A stretch of 64,000 nt of DNA from Apodemus sylvaticus. Taxonomy: Eukaryota > Chordata > Mammalia > Rodentia > Muridae. Position 1 is the first letter of the stretch, and every line of letters starts with the position of its first letter. Under the pieces are notes generated by a model, which had not been told where the DNA came from, did no database searches, and was given only the letters and a program-made list of their open reading frames with translations. Shown in pieces: positions 36,030-48,132 of the stretch. Position numbers and translations under genes: made by a program. The DNA lies in the NCBI RefSeq assembly GCF_947179515.1, contig NC_067473.1, positions 85,822,350 through 85,886,349 on the forward strand. The letters run 5' to 3'.

Positions 36030-38905
36030 TTATTTTATACCAGTGTGAAATTATACCACAATGAAAGCAGTGCTAAGAGAAAAACTCATAGCGCTGAGTG
36101 CCTCCAAAAAGAAAATGGAGAGAGCATACACTAGAAGCTTAAAGGAACATTTGAAAGCCCTGGAACAAAAAGAAGCTAATTCACTCCGGAGGCAAAGAGG
36201 AAGGGAACCATCAAACTCAGGGCTGAAATCAATCAAGTAGAAACAAAGAGAACCATACAAAGAATCAACAAAACCAGGAGCTGGTTCTTTGAGAAAATCA
36301 AGAAGATAGATAAACCCTTAGCCAGACTAACCAAAGGGCACAGAGACAGTATCCAGGTTAACAAAATTAGAAATGAAAAGGGAGATATAACAACAGAAAC
36401 TGAGGAAATTAAAAAAAAAAAATCATCAGATCTTACTACAAAAGTCTATACTCAACACAACTGGAGAATCTGGAGGAAATGGACAATTTCTTAGACAGAT
36501 AGCAAATACCAAAATTAAATCAGGATGAAACAGATCATCTAAACAGTCCCATAACCCCTAAAGAAATAGAAGGGGGTCATAGAATGCCTTCCAACCAAAA
36601 AAAAGCACAGGACCAGATGGTATTAGTGAAGATTTCTAGCAGACCTTCAAAGACCTAACATTAATACTCTTCAAACTATTCCACAAAATAGAAACAGAAG
36701 GAACACTATGCAACTCGTTCTATGAAGCCACAATTACGTTGATACCAAAACCACACAAAGATCCAACAAAGAAAGAGAACTTCAGTCCAATTTCCCTTAT
36801 GAATATCAATGCAAAAATACTAAATAAAATTCTTGCTAACCAAATCCAAGTACACATCAAAATGATCATTCACCATGATCCAGTAGGCTTCATCCCAAGG
36901 GATGCAGGAATGGTGCAATGTAAGGAAATCCATCAATTGAACAGAACAATTATTGTTTTGTTCACCCATAAACAAAGAAAAAATCCACATAATCATTTCA
37001 TTAGATGCTGAAAAAGCATTTTAAAATTCAGCATCCTTTCATGCTAAAAGTCTTGGCAAGAACAGGAATTCAAGGCCCATTCCTAAAAGTAGTTAAAGCA
37101 ATATACAGCAAACCAGTATCCAACATCAAACTAAATGGAGAGAAACATAAGGAGGTCAAAGAGATACAAATTGGAAAGGAAGAAATCGAATTATCACTAT
37201 TTGCCAATGATATGATAGTGTACTTAAGTGATCCAGAAAACTTTACCAAAGAACTACTACAGTTGATAAACAACTTCAGCAAAGTGGCTGGTTATACAAT
37301 CAACTCAAGCAAATCAGTAGCCTTCCTATACTCAAAAGATAAACAGGGTGAGAAAGAAGTTAGAGAAATGACACCCTTCACAGTAGCCACAAACAACATA
37401 AAGTATCTTGGTGGGACTGTAACCAAACCAATAAAAGATCTGTATGAGAAGAAATTCAGGTCTCTGAAGAAGGAAACTGCAAGAGACTTCGGAAATGGAA
37501 AAATCTTCCATGCTCTTGGATTGGCAGGATTAATATAGTTAAAATGGCCATCTTGCCACAAGCAATCTACAGATTCAGCGCAATCCCCATTAAAATCCTA
37601 ACTCAGTTCTATAGAGTTAGAAAAAGCAATTATCATATTAATCTAGAATAACAAAACACCCAGGATAGTTAAACAATTCTCAACAGGAAAAGAACTTCTG
37701 GGATAATCAATATCACAGACCTCAAGCAATACTACAGAGCAGTAATGTTAAAAACTGCATAGTATTGGCGCAATGACAGGCAAGTGGACCTATGGAATAG
37801 AATTGAAGACCCAGAAATGAATCCACACACCTATGGTCACTTGATCTTTGACAAAGTAGTGGAGAACATCCAGTGGAAAAAAGATAGCCTTTTCAACAAA
37901 TGGTGCTGGTTCAACTGGAGTTCAGCATGCAGAAGATTGCGAAGTGATCAATTCTTATCTCCTTGTACTAAGCTCAACTCCGAGTGGATCAAGAACCTCC
38001 ACATAAAACCAGACACACTGAAACTAATAGAAAGGAAACTAAGGAAAGCCATTGAGGACATGGGCACAGGGGAACTGTTCCTGAACAGAACACCAATAGC
38101 TTATGCTCTAAGATCAAGAATTGGCAAATGGGACCTCATAAAATCACACAGTTTCTGTAAGGCAAAGGTCACTGTCAAAAGGACAAAATGGCAACTGACA
38201 AATTCACCAACCCTACATCAGATAGAGGGCTAATATCCAATATATACAAAGATCTCAAGAAGTTAGACCCTAGTGAACCAAATAACCCTCTTAAAAATGG
38301 AGTACAGATCTAAAAAAAGAATTTTCACCTGAAGAAATTCAGATGGCCAAGAAGCACCTTATGAAATGCTCAACATCATTAGTCATTAGGGAAATGCAAA
38401 TCAAAATAACCGTGAGATTTCAGCTCACTCCAGTCAGAATAGCTAAGGTTAGCTGAAAAGAACCCAGGTATCCCTCAATGGAAAAAATAAATGCAAAAAA
38501 TGTGGTATATATACACAATGGAGTACTATTCAGCTATTAGAAACAATGAATTCATGAAATTCTTAGACAAATGGATGGAGCTGGAGAACATCATACTAAG
38601 TGAGGTAACCTGGTCTCAAAAAATCCATCATGGAATGCACTCACTAATGAGTGGATATTAGCCTAGAAAATTGGAATACCCAGAACATAATTCACACATC
38701 AAATGAGGTACAAGAAGAATGGAGGAGTGGGCCCTGGTTCTGGAAAGATTCAGTGTAGCAGTATAGGGCAAAACGAGAACAGTGAAGTGGGAAGGGGTAG
38801 ATGGGAGAACAGGGGGAAGGAAGGGGGCTTCTGTGACTTTCCGGGAGTGGGGGGGCCTGAAAAGGGGAAATCATTTGACATGTAAATGAAAAATATATCA
38901 AAAAC
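36030..38905 (+). mobile_element. L1, ORF2 from late endonuclease to 3' UTR, with internal deletion
   Basis: Forward ORF2. The reverse transcriptase is at 36739-37540 with LFANDMIVYLSD (FADD changed to FAND) and a segment missing around 37145, where the QGCPLSP block is absent. The C-terminus is at 37784-38233. A jump at about 38452 removes roughly 280 bp (GGTTAGCTGAAAAGAACCC). The 3' UTR ends in an A/CAAAA-rich tail near 38950. Inactive. Confidence 0.85.
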
Positions 38906-38949
38906 AAAACAAAACAAAAAAAAAAAAAACAAAAAAACAAAACAAAAAA

Positions 38950-39655
38950 AAACCTCAGGAGACAGAGGGTGTTGGCAAGGATGTGGATAAAGAGGAATAA
39001 TCCTCCAGTGCTGGTAGGATTTCTACATCCACTTTGGAAATCATTCTGGAGGTTCCTCAGAAACCTGTACATGACACATCCAGAGGACCCTGCTTTACCA
39101 CTCCTGGGCATATACCCAGAGGATTCCTGGCATGCAATAAGGACACATGCTCAATTATGTTCATAGCAGCCCTGTTTATAATAGCCAGAAGGTGGAAAGA
39201 ACCCAGATGTCCCTCTATGGAGGAATGGATACAGAAAATGTGGTATATTTACACAATGGAATACTACTCAGCCATTAAAAACAATGAATTCATGAAATGT
39301 TTAGGCAAATGGTTGGACTGGAAAATATCATCCTAAGTGAGGTAACCCAATCACAAAAGAATACACATGGAATGCAATCTCTGATAAGTGGATATTAATT
39401 AGCCCAGAAGCTCTGAATACCCAAGGCACAATTAGCATATCAAATGACTCCCATGAAGAAGTAAGGAGAGGGTCTTGATCCTGGAAAGGCTTGATCTAGC
39501 ATTGTAGGGGAGTACCAGGAAAGAGAAAAAGGAGGGAGGTGATTTAAGATTGGGTGGAGAGAAAACTTATGGGATATATGGGATGGGAGGAACCGGGAAA
39601 GGGGAAAGCATTGGGAATATAAAGAAAGAATTTAGAAAATTATAATAATAATAAA
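38950..39655 (+). mobile_element. 5'-truncated L1, older 3' UTR type
   Basis: Begins at CCTCAGGAGACAGAGGGTG, passes through the ORF2 terminus (LLGIYPEDSWHAIRTHAQLC) and ends in a 3' UTR of the GGGAAAGCATTGGGAATATAAAG type, like the copies ending at 50265 and 57285. Confidence 0.82.
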
Positions 39656-40019
39656 AAAGAGTTTTAAAATTTAAGTATTTTAAAATTAAGAGTATTAAAA
39701 TTTATTTTATACTAATATGAATTTTAGGTTCTTTTATTTTTATTGTATATTAAAGAAATTAATAAAATTTAAGTTTTTTTTAATGATAGTTTACTGATAG
39801 GAATTTATGATTGTTTTTTTTCAAATTTATTGTATACTGATAGAAATTTAAGGTTGTTTTGTTAGGCTATGTTGTTAATGGGCTGTTAATTTGAAATATG
39901 ATATGAAGTTCTAATTTTTTGGTTCTTATAATTATTTTTATTGTATGTATACGGTTAAAGTTAGGGAAAATCAATTTTAAAACAAGAAGAAGAATGTAAT
40001 GTATGTAATGCAAATTTAT
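39656..40019. other. AT-rich spacer
   Basis: No gene. Repeated TTTTAAAATTTAAG/TTAAAATTTATTTTATAC-type words also occur at 35990-36040 on the other side of the L1 pair, suggesting one sequence split by those insertions. Confidence 0.5.
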
Positions 40020-41240
40020 TGATATGTCCCTTGATACCCACAAAGGTCATGTTTTGCTAAGACAGAGTCATGTGGGTAATTCAGACAGATTCTGAGCTAA
40101 GACCCATGGTAGGTAAAATAATGTTTTGGAGAGTATGAGAGGACTCAACAGACAATGAATGTGAGCTTGCATAGCTAGCTTTGCAATGATTCCTTGGCCT
40201 TGCATCTTAATCTTCCCTGATCTTTACTTTATTGAGAGACCACAGCAGAGTACTTCTCTTGGAGTCCCAGGTTGTCCTGCTTGCTGCAACTGACTTTTGC
40301 AGATTCTGCAGAGGTTTGTTCATTTCTGGTAGAACTAGCCACAGATGTTGATTCATGTTTGGTATCCTAACACTGCTGAAACTGACTGCTGGTATCTTGA
40401 TGATCTGAAATTGGATTGCACCCAAGAACTACTTCTAAATACAATATCCACTTGTTCCATTTACCATCTTTTCTCCCTTTCTTTGGATGGGAGGCTAGAA
40501 GGTGAGTCAAAAGAAGTGAGAATCTTCATTGAAAGTATGTTTTAAAAACTCTAAGCCTACAGCCTGCTTCTTTATAAGTTTAGATTCCTCTCTAAATGTG
40601 GATGTTTACTAAGTTCTTGACCCACATTCAGTGTGCCAAATGCAATACAATTTCCATGTGGGGAGAGGAAGTTCTGATTTTCACATCCCTTTGAATCCCA
40701 AGTAAGTGTAGGACATTTCTATACTGCCTAACCAGATTTTAGCTTCAAGTAATGACACAGAGACCTGGTACTTTTATTAACACATTGAAAGCTAACCTGG
40801 GAAGGTACTGAAATTTTCTTACTCAACTAGGCAGTGAGTATCCAGAATAGAGCCCCATTATTTGCCATCTGTCCTTGCCCTGGCCTGCTCCATTTCATGG
40901 ATATCCTCATGGCTCCTTCCTCCTTGGAACCCTTATAGCTAATACTTTTGCTTTCTCAGTGTGCTTTTCCACACCTTCTCCTAGTGGTCATTCTTATCTC
41001 TCCTCTCTCATCCTCTGGGATCCCCTGATTGGGATCAGAAGTCCTGCAGTATTCTTCTCTGTGCAGCTAATTTGCTCATTGGATCTTTTATTAAGCAATC
41101 AGAGGTGATAGAAAAAATTTTTTACATAACATAGAAACCAGAGATAGTTGAAAGTTTCATCATGCAGACTGCAACCTGCTATCTGGATATAGAAATCAGC
41201 ATCTGAATAAAAGATGAACCAATGCATCCCCCATAAGATC
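40020..41240 (-). repeat. Repeat 'R' copy, inverted
   Basis: The minus strand shows the first-half block (41240 to 40700) then the TATGCAAGCTCACA block (about 40175), the same order as other R copies. A 400-bp insert (about 40260-40680) of unknown type separates them. Confidence 0.5.
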
Positions 41241-41245
41241 CATCC

Positions 41246-41302
<57 letters not shown>

Positions 41303-41315
41303 CCTATCTATCTAT
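41246..41315 (+). repeat. (TCTA)n microsatellite
   Basis: About 70 bp of TCTA/TATC tetranucleotide repeat with one TACC variant. Confidence 0.95.
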
Positions 41316-41561
41316 GATCTATCTATTTCTATATCTATAAAATTTGTGCAAATTTTAAGTGTCTAATAGAATGTTACTTCTGAATTCTATGATATATGTG
41401 TGAGAATGGGTCTCCTTACATCTGACTGACAAGTAGGCTCAGAGTTATTGCCATGGTTACAAGCATAGTTTCTACCCTTCTCTATCCAGAGCTAGGATGA
41501 TGATACAGACAATATTCACCAAGAATTTTTTCCCTTGATGAACATCAAATTTTATTTCTTA

Positions 41562-41979
41562 TATTTTTGTAGAGAGCCATATTGGAGCGCTATGCCACCT
41601 CACAGGAACTTGACTTTGATCAAGGTGAAGTTCCTCTCCCAGCCTTCAAGCTAGAATTCCTTTGTTAGCCTTAAACCTGCTCCACCTAGGGTGGAGCACT
41701 CAGCCCAAGGTGAAGCCCTTTGTTCTCCCAGGACCAGCAGTTCCCTGAGGCACCAGCCACCTGCTGAGCAAGAGAAACAGTTCTGCAGACCTGTTTCCAG
41801 CCTTTAGGGGAAGAGTCTCCCCCCTCCCCCGCCTATATATTTGGAGACGTCTATTAAACTTTGAGCCTTGAGCTGGAAATCTTGTCTTGACTCCAAGTTT
41901 CTTTCACTACCCTGTTCCTACCTCCAGCTTTCCTTCCAGGGAACCCGGTAACTTGTAGCTGAGGGCAGCTACATATTTT
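41562..41979 (+). mobile_element. Solo LTR (ERVK-type) with 6-bp TSD
   Basis: The LTR is 41568-41973 (406 bp), TGTAGAGAGCC...GGGCAGCTACA, with TATTTT duplicated at 41562-41567 and 41974-41979. A TATA box (CCTATATATTT, about 41832) and an ATTAAA signal (about 41853) are spaced as in U3/R. A 6-bp duplication fits the ERVK class. No internal sequence remains, so it arose by LTR-LTR recombination. Confidence 0.9.
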
Positions 41980-42153
41980 CTGTATTATAATTATATCACT
42001 GTTTTTCACACTGTAAATCCTTCCATATGTGTGCTCTTGCTCATTTTTCAATTAATTGCTGTAACACACATATGCGTGTCTATGTGTGTGAAATTCTAAA
42101 TCAATTCTATCATGAAGATTGTTATAACAATATTTAAATATTTGCCATTACAA

Positions 42154-42155
<2 letters not shown>

Positions 42156-42196
<41 letters not shown>
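42156..42196 (+). repeat. (TA)n microsatellite
   Basis: About 40 bp of uninterrupted TA. Confidence 0.95.
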
Positions 42197-42199
<3 letters not shown>

Positions 42200-42569
42200 A
42201 CTATTTTTATGTATATTATTTACTTATTTTCTTGTTTTATGTGAAACAACTATACCATGATTTGTAATTAAGCTAAATCAAATGTGTACATATAAGAATC
42301 TCTCAAGAAGGAGTCACTGTATGATCCATGTCCTTGTAGGTGCCCTTTGAGAGGAACAACATGCTTCTTTAGAACTCATAAACTGTGGCACACTCAGTAG
42401 CACAACTATGATGGCCATGCCCCAATAGGCAGAACCCTGAGGACTAAATGTCCTGGGGACTTCATGCTGTTATGGAACATAGCTCTACTTGCTGTACTTT
42501 CAGTCTTCACATCCTTCCTCATCTAAGCTATGTGGGAACACTCAGAGGGGGTTTCTAGTCTCTCACTGG

Positions 42570-43060
42570 GCAGTATTATTAGCATTCACAATAATAATGT
42601 TTGATCTTTGTTTTGCGTTGCTGCTGGAACAGATTAGTGATTCAATCACCACCCTTGAAAAGAATTTAGATGCATAGATTGTCAGCAATGACTACCACCT
42701 TTAGAATTTGGTGTAGCTTGCCAGGAAGTTAGATTATGATGTTTTTGTCCATCATCCTATTGTACAAAATTGTAGGAAACAATTTTAAGTTCAGAAATTT
42801 TTTGTTTGATGTTCAGAAGGTCAGAGAATTTTTGTGGTCAGTGAATAAGAACAATTGAAGCCCTATCAGCACAACTTGAAATGACTTTCTAGACCTGGGC
42901 TGGTTATAAATGCAATGATTAATTTTTGAATCCATTTTGCCCTTGACTTCTTAATATGATTTAGTAAAACCATTAATGATTGTTAGATGTTCACCTGAGG
43001 ATTTAAAGTATAATGAATGATAGATTTTTATATCCAATTTAGATTTGTGATTCTTTTATG
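42570..43060 (-). pseudogene. Lipocalin intron-1-like fragment
   Basis: Collinear with 23286-23760 (copy B, + orientation), e.g. TGAGGATTTAAAGTATAATGAATG against TGAGGATTTAAAGCAATGTAAG. No exon is included. Relative to copy C it lies beyond the 3' end, so it derives from another gene copy or from a rearrangement. Confidence 0.55.
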
Positions 43061-43309
43061 TTCTATATAAAAATACTTTCTTTATAAGATAAATAATACA
43101 ACAATTCATCCTCTTTATTAATCAAAAATTGCAGCCTATAAGTAAAATGGAATGGTTGAGAAAATTACATGGGAAAATTTTCAAATTTCTGGAAATAAGA
43201 CATATAACAACAGAAAAGAAATTGAAATATCTGATATTCTTAGGAGCTTTGTATAATTTTAGCTCCTACATTTTGAAATATAAAAAAAAATTCTCATTTA
43301 TGATAGGAT

Positions 43310-44375
43310 GATAAATGTGACTTCTTCGATATTGGCTCCTGATAACTTCCAGTACATGATGTTCATTGGGCAATTTATTAGAAACACTTTTTCAATATTG
43401 ACATTAAAGTTTTCAATCAGTCATAACGCCAGGAATGATTTTCAGTAACAGAAGGGTGAGTAGAAATTCCTGAGTGACAATTTTGTTGAATCAGTGTCAA
43501 AATTTAATTCCAATGAATTAAGAATAGTGACTAATACAATATTTCTTCTCTTGAGATCAAGGCTTTCATTTAGGGGACACATATGTGAGGTAGAAAAAGT
43601 GGTAGATATTTTAAAATACTATAAGACTTCTTTCATATTTTCATGTGAAGATTTTATATTGCTGAGTTGGAAAACAAATATCTTTATTATTTGCTTTAAT
43701 TTCAAGTCACTTTTAGAGAACCAATTTACCTGTTTCATAGACGTTTTCAATAGGAATTTTACAAGTTGCTGAGTCAGCATCACATATTCCTCCCATATTT
43801 CTTCAGTGATATTTGTTCTAGTTGCTGCATTTCATTGAAGAACAGTCAGAAGAGATAGTCACTGCAATCATACATGATAGTCTAAATTCAACAAGTCTTC
43901 CCATCACTTGGTAAACACTGCTACTTCACACCATCCTCACTACCAGAATGGTAGGGATGTCAGTAGGGAAATAGTTTGAAAGGTCAGATATTTTTTCTTT
44001 GGTTTGTTTGTTTAAAATTTTTTTATTCGATATATATTTTTATTTACATTTCAAATGATTTCCCCTTTTCTAGCCCCCCCACTCCCTGAAAGTCCCGTAA
44101 GCCCCCTTCTCTCCCCCTGTCCTCCCACCCACCCCTTCCCACTTCCCCGTTCTGGTTTTGCTGAATACAGCTTCACTGAGTCTTTCCAGAACAAGGGGCC
44201 ACTCTTCAAGGTCAGATATTTTTACAGGGAATGAGATTTTAGGTCTTCATGAAGTCATATCTAAAATACTGATTTAAAATCAGGAATATTAAAATTAGCA
44301 TTGAATTATTGTGAAAATTGTTATCCTGTTCAGTCCAACTTGAATTTCACATAATCATGATTCTGTCTAGACTTG
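43310..44375 (-). pseudogene. Lipocalin copy C: part of intron 4, exons 5-6, 3' flank
   Basis: On the minus strand intron 4 (44375 down) leads to an exon-5 homologue at about 43832-43736 and an exon-6 homologue at about 43587-43562. Exon 5 starts after an AG acceptor but carries a 2-bp insertion and a 9-bp deletion against copy A (net -7), breaking the frame. The exon-6 acceptor CACAG is CACAT here. Homology continues past the gene end to about 43310 (GTTATCAGGAGCC; ATCATCCTAT). Exons 1-4 are missing beyond the CGGBP1 retrocopy at 44371. A clear pseudogene. Confidence 0.85.
43981..44224 (-). mobile_element. Short L1 3' end inserted in copy C intron 4, with TSD
   Basis: About 210 bp of reversed L1 tail and 3' UTR (TTTTATTCGATATATATTTT ... 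GGGGCCACTCTTC), flanked by AAGGTCAGATATTTTT on both sides. Confidence 0.9.
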
Positions 44376-46140
44376 GGGTGGCCCACGCCTGCCTTTCCCG
44401 ACCCCACCGGAGCCTGTGGAACACACGGGCTGTGGGGCCACGGGGCACCCGCGGGGGCATGGGAGCTGAGCTGGCTTGAGGCTTGAGCTTAGGGGTCACA
44501 TACTGAAGGCAGAGACACCTGTATCCCTAGTGACAGGAGACACTCTGCCTTGGGCCTGCACTCCGCCTTTCTTGCCCCTCTACCTTCTATTTGCCTTCCC
44601 TTTCTATTTGTTTTTGTGTTTTACCATAAAGGCATCACTTCTCGGCCTCACAGGGAAAATAGGGCTCAAGCTCAGAAACTGTTTCCCTACCACCACCTGT
44701 TGAAAAACTGAGATGAAGGCATCTCCTGGTCTGAACATACGCAGTCGCTAGGATTGGATGCTTCTGTAATTTTGCATTGGAAACTGTCACTATCTAATCT
44801 CAAGGAAAAAAAAAAAAACACCTGGAAATTAAGCTGAACCTTATTCAGAGACAAAATGGAACGATATTTTGTAACAGCACCACCTGCTCAAAATCATTCT
44901 AAGACTGATTTGTATGTAACCCCTCTGGACTGAGTCAATGAATTTGGAGGTGAGCTTCATGAAGATGGAGGATAACTCTATTGCACTTCTAGCAATGTAG
45001 TGCTGAATCATGTTCGCAAGTCTGCCATTAATGACCACCTCAAGTCAAAGACCCATGCAAAGAGGAAGGCAGAATTTGAAGAGCAAAATGTGAGAAAGAA
45101 GCAGAGGTCCCTGACTGCATCTCTTTAGTGCAACAGCACTGTGCAGACAGAAAGTCAGTATAGACTATGTGAAAATGTGCCTGGAGGCCAACATTCCCCT
45201 GGAGAAGGCTGATCATCCTGCAGTCAGAGTGTTCCTGTCTTGACATGTGAAGAACAGAGGATCCATCCCTGAGTTAGACCAACTGAGGAGAGCTTATCTG
45301 CCTGATGGATATGAGAATGAGAATCAGCTCTTCAACTCACAAGATTGTTGACAAGGCAGTTGTGACCATTGTGATCAAGATAAATAATGTGGAGTATTAC
45401 AGATGATATGCTGATTGAGTGCTTCATTTTTATATTTATTTCATTTTAAATCATGTGATACAGAATAGTTTTGCAATGTGCATATAGTTGGAGGCAAAAG
45501 AAAGAAACATCATTGCACTACTTACACCTAATTTGAAATCACCTATGGTATAAAATAAAACTTAGCTGTAGAGTGTATTAGGCTATCTGAAACCTGGTGG
45601 TTCTCTTTAAAACTGATGGATGTTCTCCTAAAATGTATGTGTGTGGAAGAACTTCCCTGCATTGTAGCCCTGTTGCCATGTATGATTATTTTTTTCTTGT
45701 GAGGTTACATAATTATTTGGATTGAGAACTAGCCTAGAAAATTGAAGCTGCTGCCAGGCTGTACCTCCTACAGGACCTTACAGAAGCTCAAATTCTTTTC
45801 AAAATAGAATAGTAGGCTAGAAATGTTCTTAGAGTTTGAGATCCTTAGGAGAAATGACTGTTCAAATTATAGTCTATGTGTATGTGAAATAATTACCTAA
45901 CCTTCACTTACTCATGGTCTCTTTTTCTCCTGTTTAAGGACATGTATTTAGTAGCAGCTTCAAGTGACCAAAAGTCTAAAATCTCTCTTAATGTTTTTGC
46001 CAAAAGTCAGGGGATTGTGCAGTTATGAGATTTTAGTTTTGAACTATGAACAAAAATTTTCAAACCATAGTTTTCATGTTAAATACCATCCTGGATTTGC
46101 AAACTTTTTATGATCTTTAAATTTCCAAACACTGTAGGTC

Positions 46141-46145
<5 letters not shown>

Positions 46146-46200
<55 letters not shown>
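46146..46200 (+). repeat. (CT)n microsatellite
   Basis: About 55 bp of CT repeat within the CGGBP1 retrocopy 3' UTR. Confidence 0.95.
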
Positions 46201-46202
<2 letters not shown>

Positions 46203-46406
46203 CATAGGGAATTAGTTACTTTTTGGTTGACAACAAACAAGAAAATGCTTTCTAAACACTAATTTTTCCATAAGATTTTGTAAGACTTTATTTATGTAGA
46301 TAGGTCAGAAATGAGTTTTAGTTTCACTTTTACCTTGCCTCTGGTGATGCAAGTTTTAAAACTTGGATACTAAACAGTCCAGAAAATGAGGCAAGAATTT
46401 TGTAGT

Positions 46407-47657
46407 AAAAATAAAGCCGTTGCTTTACAGAAACTTTGCAATTTTATGAGGTCCCGTTTGTCAATTCTTGATCTTAGAGCATACCCTATTGGTGTTCTGT
46501 TCAGGGTCTTCCCCAGTTTCTTTTCTATTAGCTTCAGAGTGTCTGGCTTGATGTGAAGGTCCTTGATCCATTTGGACTTAAGCTTAGTACAAGGAAAGAA
46601 GGATGGATCAATTCACTGTAAAGAAAAGGACACCATCAAAAGGACAATTCGACAACCAACAAATTGGGAAAAGATCTTCACCAACCCTACATCAGATAGA
46701 GTGCTAATATCCAATATATACAAAGAACTCAAGAAGTTAGACCCCAGAAAACCAAATAAGCCTATTAAAAAATGGGGTACAGAGTTAAACAAAGAATTCT
46801 CACCTGAAGAACTTAGGATGGTGGAGAAACATCTTAAAAAATGCTTAACTTCATTAGTCATCAGGGAAATACAAATCAAAACAACCCTGAGATTTCACCT
46901 TACACCAGTCAGAATGGCTAAGATTAAAAATTCAGGAGACAGCAGGTGTTGGCGAGGATGTGGAGAAAGAGGAACACTCCTCCACTGCTGGTGGGGTTGC
47001 AAATTGGTACAACCACTCTGGAAATCAGTCTGGCGGTTCCTCAGAAAGCTGGGTATGTTACTTCCGAAAGACCCTGCTATACTGCTCCTGGGCATATACC
47101 CAGAGGATTCCCCAGCATGTAATAAGGATATATGCTCCACTATGTTCATAGGAGCCCTATATATAATAGGCAGAAGCTGGAAAGAACCCAGGTATCCCTC
47201 AACAGAAGAATGGATGCAAAAAATGTGGTATATATACACAATGGAGTGCTATTCAGCCATTAGAAACAATGAATTCATCATATTCTTAGGCAAATGGATG
47301 GAGCTGCAGAACATCATACTAAGTGAGGTAACCCAGTCTCAAAAGATCAATCATGGTATGCACTCACTAATAAGTGGATATTAGTCTGGAAAACTGGAAT
47401 ACCCAAAACATAATCCACACATCAAATGAGGTACAAGAAGAATGGAGGAGTGGCCCCTGGTTCTGGAAAGACTCAGCGTAGCAGTATAAGGCAAAATCAG
47501 AACAGGGAAGTGGGAAGGGGTGGGTTGGAGAACAGGGGGAGGGAAGGGTGCTTATGTGACTTTCGGGGAGTGGAGGACCAGAAAAGGGGAAATCATTTGA
47601 AATATAAGTAAAAAATATAGCGAATAAAATAAAAAAATAGATATAAAAAAATAAAGC
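46407..47657 (+). mobile_element. 5'-inverted L1 with TSD, inside the CGGBP1 retrocopy
   Basis: Flanked by AAAAATAAAGC at 46407-46417 and 47647-47657. About 46418-46615 is inverted (CTTTACAGAAACTTTGCAATTTTATGAGG), and from about 46616 it runs forward. The ORF at 46563-47384 crosses the junction: its first 20 codons are antisense L1 and the rest is ORF2 C-terminus (LISNIYKELKKLDPRK to MHSLISGY*). It is a chance chimera, not a gene. Confidence 0.9.
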
Positions 47658-47978
47658 TGGATGTTGAGTCAGGAAATAGTACTTTTAAAGGTCAACCATG
47701 TTTAGGCTCTCTGAACCTCACTGCTCTGAACGCTTATTAGAAGTAATTTAGCTTAGATAAGTCCTCTTCATCAGATCTGAATTATATTTTTTAAAAGTTT
47801 AGTAACTGAAGACTTAGATTAGAGTTTTTAATTTTAAAAATAATTCAAATAGTTGAAAACATTGAAATTATATTTCTAATTTAAATTAGTGGCATGATGC
47901 TCTGATTGTGACTTGGAGTTATCTTTGAGATCATTGTGCAGCAAATTTCCATTAAACAAAAAGCCAAAGTTAATAAAA

Positions 47979-48132
47979 AAATAATTTGTGGGTTTTGCGT
48001 TTTGATTTTTTTCCTGACACATGGTCTTACTACATAGTCCTGGCTGTCCTGAAACTCCCTCAAGACCCACCTGCCTCTTTTTTGAGTGCTAGGATTAACA
48101 GCATGTACTATCACACCCAGCAATAATTTGTG
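47979..48132 (-). repeat. B1 SINE with TSD
   Basis: Reverse-orientation B1 (CTACATAGTCCTGGCTGTCCTG; GAGTGCTAGGATTAA) flanked by AATAATTTGTG on each side. Confidence 0.88.

Noticed and set aside
41246..41315. Regular short repeats considered as a CRISPR-like array
   Set aside because: Simple (TCTA)n without spacers, in a mammalian genome.
46563..47384. 273-aa ORF, one of the longest in the window
   Set aside because: Chimera across an L1 inversion junction: antisense start fused to the ORF2 C-terminus.
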